Shown: positions 59,707-64,000 of the stretch, in pieces | How positions within the stretch are numbered: the first letter of the stretch is position 1 | Layout: the number at the start of each line of letters is the position of its first letter | Assembly (NCBI RefSeq): GCF_900099835.1 | Contig: NZ_FNKP01000002.1 | Location: 682,001-746,000, forward strand | Reading direction: 5' to 3' | Source: Paraburkholderia fungorum | Lineage (GTDB): Bacteria > Pseudomonadota > Gammaproteobacteria > Burkholderiales > Burkholderiaceae | DNA: 64,000 nucleotides | Made by a program: the position numbers and the translations under genes | The notes under the pieces: model-generated | The model's database searches: none | Told to the model about the DNA's origin: nothing | Seen by the model: the letters and a program-made list of their open reading frames with translations, nothing else

Positions 59707-60639
59707 ATGAACGTCAAAACCGCTTTTGCCGCTGTCGTGGTTGCCGTGGCCGCTGCCAGCGCCGCGCTCGCGCCGGGTATCGGCGCCGCCCAGACGCAGC
59801 AGCCGGAGTCGCGCGCCGAACTGTATCGGCGGAATCTGCTGGCGGCCCGCGACGTGCCGTGCCGTACCAATGCGTCGTGCGCCGCGCTCGGCGTGGCGGC
59901 GCTGGAGGCCGGACGGATCGACGACGCGCAAACGCTGGTCGCGATGGAGGCCGCGCTGGCCGAGGCCACCGTCATGCAGGCCGCCGAAGACAACTCACCG
60001 AAGGCCAGCAGCTCGGCGCGGGCGCGCGCGACGATGGCGCTCGTCCATCTCGGCGACGTGCAACTGAAGCTCGGCGCGTTGTCGAACGCGCGGGCTTACT
60101 ACCGCAGCGCGATCAGCCGCGCCGGCGATTTTCCGAACGACGCACTGCTCAGTCGCGCCGTGGACGCCGCCCAGGCGCGGCTGGACGCGATCGCTCACAA
60201 GTCGCTCGTGAAAGGCGTGCCGCCGGACGGCGCGCGATTCACCCGCTACATGTTTTTCGGCGCGTCGAACCGGATCGACGTGAAGCCGGTGAAAGGGCGA
60301 CGCGGCGTCTACCGGATCGACGGCGAGTTCGTCTATCCGACCGTGGACGTTGCCGGGCAACCCGGCGCGAACCTGGGCAATCTGTCGGCGTATGTGCGGT
60401 TTTACGGCGGCGTGGCACGGGTTCCGCTGACCGACGTCGGCAGCGCGGCGCCTGTCGACGCCACGGCGAAGATCGGCAATCTCGCCGCGTACGATAAGCA
60501 CGAGGACAAATGCCTGATCGAGTTCGTGCTGTCCGCGCCGGAAACGCTCGATGTGCGCACTTATGGCTCGGTGCTGCATTGCGGCTTCGGCCACAACGTC
60601 AGCGCCGACGGACGTTACTATTTGATGACCGGCTTCTGA
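59707..60639 (+). CDS. Secreted hypothetical protein
   Basis: 310 residues: signal peptide (MNVKTAFAAVVVAVAAASAA, cleavage near IGAAQ), a helical part with TPR-like repeats (MALVHLGDVQLKLGALSNAR), then a beta-rich C-terminal domain (YVRFYGGVARVPLTDVG). A Cys pair in VPCRTNASCAALG may form a disulfide. GTG 59653 was rejected because it adds an Arg-rich stretch before the signal. Function unknown. Confidence 0.72.
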   Translation: MNVKTAFAAVVVAVAAASAALAPGIGAAQTQQPESRAELYRRNLLAARDVPCRTNASCAALGVAALEAGRIDDAQTLVAMEAALAEATVMQAAEDNSPKASSSARARATMALVHLGDVQLKLGALSNARAYYRSAISRAGDFPNDALLSRAVDAAQARLDAIAHKSLVKGVPPDGARFTRYMFFGASNRIDVKPVKGRRGVYRIDGEFVYPTVDVAGQPGANLGNLSAYVRFYGGVARVPLTDVGSAAPVDATAKIGNLAAYDKHEDKCLIEFVLSAPETLDVRTYGSVLHCGFGHNVSADGRYYLMTGF

Positions 60640-60899
60640 GCGCGGTCGAATTGCGGGTGTCAATTCATTCTCCGCTGGCTTCACGCGGATCACGCGCCGC
60701 GTGGACCGTTGATATCGGCGATCGACGCGAACAACAGCGACAATGTCAGCGGCACGACCGGTAACAGCGCCGCGTGCGCCGTTAGTGCGCCGACCAGCAG
60801 ATTCGCGCACATGGCTTGATCGCCATGCGCTGGTCGCGTCGATGCGTCCGCAGTGAGCAACCGGATATCTTTGAATAGCACCTGTTTAACGGAAGTTTT

Positions 60900-62117
60900 A
60901 TGAACGACATTGCGAAGATCATCGCCGGTTTCAATGCCGGTCGTGACCCCGAACGGCTGGCGATGAAATACAAAGCCATGCGCAGTTCGCCGTTTGTGTT
61001 TTTGCGCGGCACCTGTCATCTGTTCTACGAACGTTTGCCGCGCGCCAAGGTGCTCGACGATGCGCCGCCCGTATGGATCTGCGGCGATATGCATCTGGAA
61101 AATTTCGGCAGCTACAAGGCCGACAACCGGCTGATTTACTTCGATAACAACGACTTTGACGAAGCCTGCCTCGCGCCCGCCCTCTATGAACTCGTGCGTC
61201 TGCTGACCAGTGTGCTGGTCGGCGCGGCCGATCTGAAGCTGAGCCGCGCACAGGCGCTGGCGCTGTGCCATACGGCGGTCGATTCGTACGCCGGCGCGCT
61301 TGCGTTCGGCAAGTCACGCTGGATCGAAGCGGAGACGGCGGTCGGCATGGTCCGCGATCTGTTCGACGCGCTCGCGAGCCGTACGCGCGCCGCGCATCTG
61401 GACCGGCGCACGATTCTGAAGGGCAAGACGCGCACGCTGAAGGTGGACGGCAAGAAGGCGCTGCCGGTGACCGACAAGCAACGCGCGGCTGTCACCGCGT
61501 TCATGAACCGGTTCGCGGCGAGCGAACCGAATCCCGACTTTTATCGCATTCTCGACGTGGCGCGGCGGATTGCCGGCACTGGCAGTCTCGGCGTGGATCG
61601 CTATGTGATCCTCGTCGAAGGGAAGGGCTCGCCGGACGGCAATTTTCTGATCGATCTGAAAGAGGCGCTGCCTTCGTCGGTGATGCCGCATGTGCGCGTG
61701 CCGCAGCCGAAGTGGGACACCGAGGCGCAGCGCGTGGTCGAGGTGCAGCGGCGCAACCAGGCGGTGTCGCAGGCGTTTTTGCACGCCGTCGAATTCAATC
61801 AGCGTTCCTATGTGCTGCGCAGCTTGCAGCCGTCGGAAGACCGTGTCGCGCTGAGCGACTGGGACGGCAAGCTGCCGCGTCTCGAAGCGGTGGTCAACAG
61901 CATGGCGGAATTGAGCGCGTGGGCGCATTTGCGCAGCGGCGGCCGGCAGAAATCGTCGATCGCGGACGAGTTGATTGCGTTCGGTAATCGCAAGGACTGG
62001 CAATTACCGCTGATCGAACTCGCGACGCAATGCGAAACGCAGGTTGCGGACGACTGGAAAGCGTATTGCGATGCTTACGATCGCGGCGTGTTTGATTTGA
62101 CGGCGGCGAAAGGCTGA
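60900..62117 (+). CDS. DUF2252 family protein
   Basis: A 405-residue DUF2252 protein. It has the kinase-like motif VWICGDMHLENFGSYKADN, with the GDxHxxNFG pattern as in aminoglycoside phosphotransferases, and IYFDNNDFDEA for the metal site. A phosphotransferase role is inferred; the substrate is unknown. GGAAG site before the ATG. Confidence 0.85.
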   Translation: MNDIAKIIAGFNAGRDPERLAMKYKAMRSSPFVFLRGTCHLFYERLPRAKVLDDAPPVWICGDMHLENFGSYKADNRLIYFDNNDFDEACLAPALYELVRLLTSVLVGAADLKLSRAQALALCHTAVDSYAGALAFGKSRWIEAETAVGMVRDLFDALASRTRAAHLDRRTILKGKTRTLKVDGKKALPVTDKQRAAVTAFMNRFAASEPNPDFYRILDVARRIAGTGSLGVDRYVILVEGKGSPDGNFLIDLKEALPSSVMPHVRVPQPKWDTEAQRVVEVQRRNQAVSQAFLHAVEFNQRSYVLRSLQPSEDRVALSDWDGKLPRLEAVVNSMAELSAWAHLRSGGRQKSSIADELIAFGNRKDWQLPLIELATQCETQVADDWKAYCDAYDRGVFDLTAAKG

Positions 62118-62343
62118 AATTTTTCGGCGACGGTGAGTGCGGTTGCGAAAGCGACTGCGAAGGCGACTGCGGCCGTGACGGCCACCGCCACCGCCGCCTT
62201 AACCACAGTTTCGGCAGTACAGCCCGCCGCCAAACCCACGCCTTAATGCACCGCGCATAACCCCCGTAAGGCGTGCCAGCGCCGCTCCAGACAAACCCTG
62301 ATTGCTGCTGCGAATCCGTCGCTGCTATCGTTCGCTGGTTCGT

Positions 62344-62359
62344 GTGGAAGCGCTTCCAC
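62344..62359. promoter_or_regulatory. LacI-family operator palindrome upstream of the glucosidase gene
   Basis: GTGGAAGCGCTTCCAC is a perfect 16-bp palindrome with the central CG-type core of LacI/GalR operators. It lies 73 bp before the start of the GH1 gene in the 314-bp gap 62118-62431. The gap also holds a short repetitive GCGACTGCG stretch near 62150. Confidence 0.7.
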
Positions 62360-62431
62360 TTCATCCTTCGGTGAGGTCGCGCAGCGACTTCCGCCATCGC
62401 CGGTTCAACGACTTCAGCGCAGGAGAAAACC

Positions 62432-63844
<1,413 letters not shown>

Positions 63845-63937
63845 TAGCCCGAAGCAGAAGTGGCGGTGAAAAAGCAGCAAAAAAGAGCTGGTTTGTATGT
63901 CGACTGAAACACAGGTACTAAACCTGGAGGAGACGGA

Positions 63938-64000
63938 ATGAACAGCAGGAAAATGGTCTTGCGAGGCGTCGTCGCGGCACTGGCGTTGTATGGCGTCGTC
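63938..64000 (+). CDS. Start of a secreted protein gene, cut by window end
   Basis: 21 residues from ATG 63938 (GGAGGAGA site): a basic then hydrophobic start (MNSRKMVLRGVVAALALYGV), a signal-peptide pattern. By position after a beta-glucosidase gene it may be a sugar ABC transporter substrate-binding protein; this cannot be confirmed from the window. Confidence 0.55.
   Translation, partial: MNSRKMVLRGVVAALALYGVV

Overview
The window is GC-rich (about 60-65 %), densely packed, and reads as chromosome from a Burkholderiales soil or plant-associated bacterium, most likely Paraburkholderia or a close relative. This is inferred from gene content: a 16-strand-type porin, Burkholderia-type H-NS with a GRGRAP core, a threonate/erythronate (otn) cluster, a PcaR-like IclR regulator with pcaF, DUF2917 and bactofilin genes. 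I saw no rRNA, tRNA, transposase, integrase or CRISPR array. Most of it looks like stable accessory metabolism and signalling rather than a mobile island.

Region 1 (1-10.7 kb) is a nitrogen-scavenging module. It holds an amidase-signature hydrolase, two AmiC-like cytoplasmic sensors each paired with an AmiR-like ANTAR antiterminator (the two pairs lie tail to tail), and a five-gene ABC importer of the urea/short-chain amide class (urtABCDE or fmd type). The importer has a very clear sigma-54 promoter, an upstream set of TGCAC palindromes, and a transcribed leader with a hexaloop hairpin of ANTAR-target type followed by a strong intrinsic terminator. A second strong leader terminator precedes the first sensor pair. 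This two-layer, two-sensor RNA control circuit is the most interesting system in the window.

Region 2 (10.7-31 kb) carries a porin, an AstE/AspA-like deacylase, an amino-acid-binding protein and a PotD-like binding protein translationally coupled to a membrane diguanylate cyclase (an NspS/MbaA-like polyamine to c-di-GMP arrangement). It then has an isolated phnM plus DUF1045 pair and a run of small, poorly known genes around Nudix, CHAD, orphan PstS and a Lys/Ala-rich protein. It also contains an unusual H-NS with two DNA-binding cores and a histone-H1-like repeat tail, followed by an M20 amidohydrolase.

Region 3 (30-38.7 kb) is catabolic: a PcaR/PobR-type IclR regulator, a FadR-type GntR regulator, and ltnD-otnK-otnC-otnI-denD, which together turn L-threonate and D-erythronate into dihydroxyacetone phosphate. 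It ends with pcaF (3-oxoadipyl-CoA thiolase) behind a good promoter and a PcaR-box-like site.

Region 4 (38.7-64 kb) mixes envelope, signalling and stress genes. These include a three-repeat Gly/Ser/Thr secreted protein with a Pro-Val tail, a histidine kinase divergent from a single-domain response regulator, and two LysR regulators divergent from oxidoreductases. A secreted esterase, an aspartate carbamoyltransferase with an N-terminal HTH and a DapA-family aldolase follow. Next come an M23 peptidase/coiled-coil/bactofilin operon, an MHYT-GGDEF-EAL protein, a rhodanese, a FtrA-type AraC regulator, a DUF2252 protein and a GH1 beta-glucosidase behind a perfect LacI-type palindrome. The last gene is cut by the window end.
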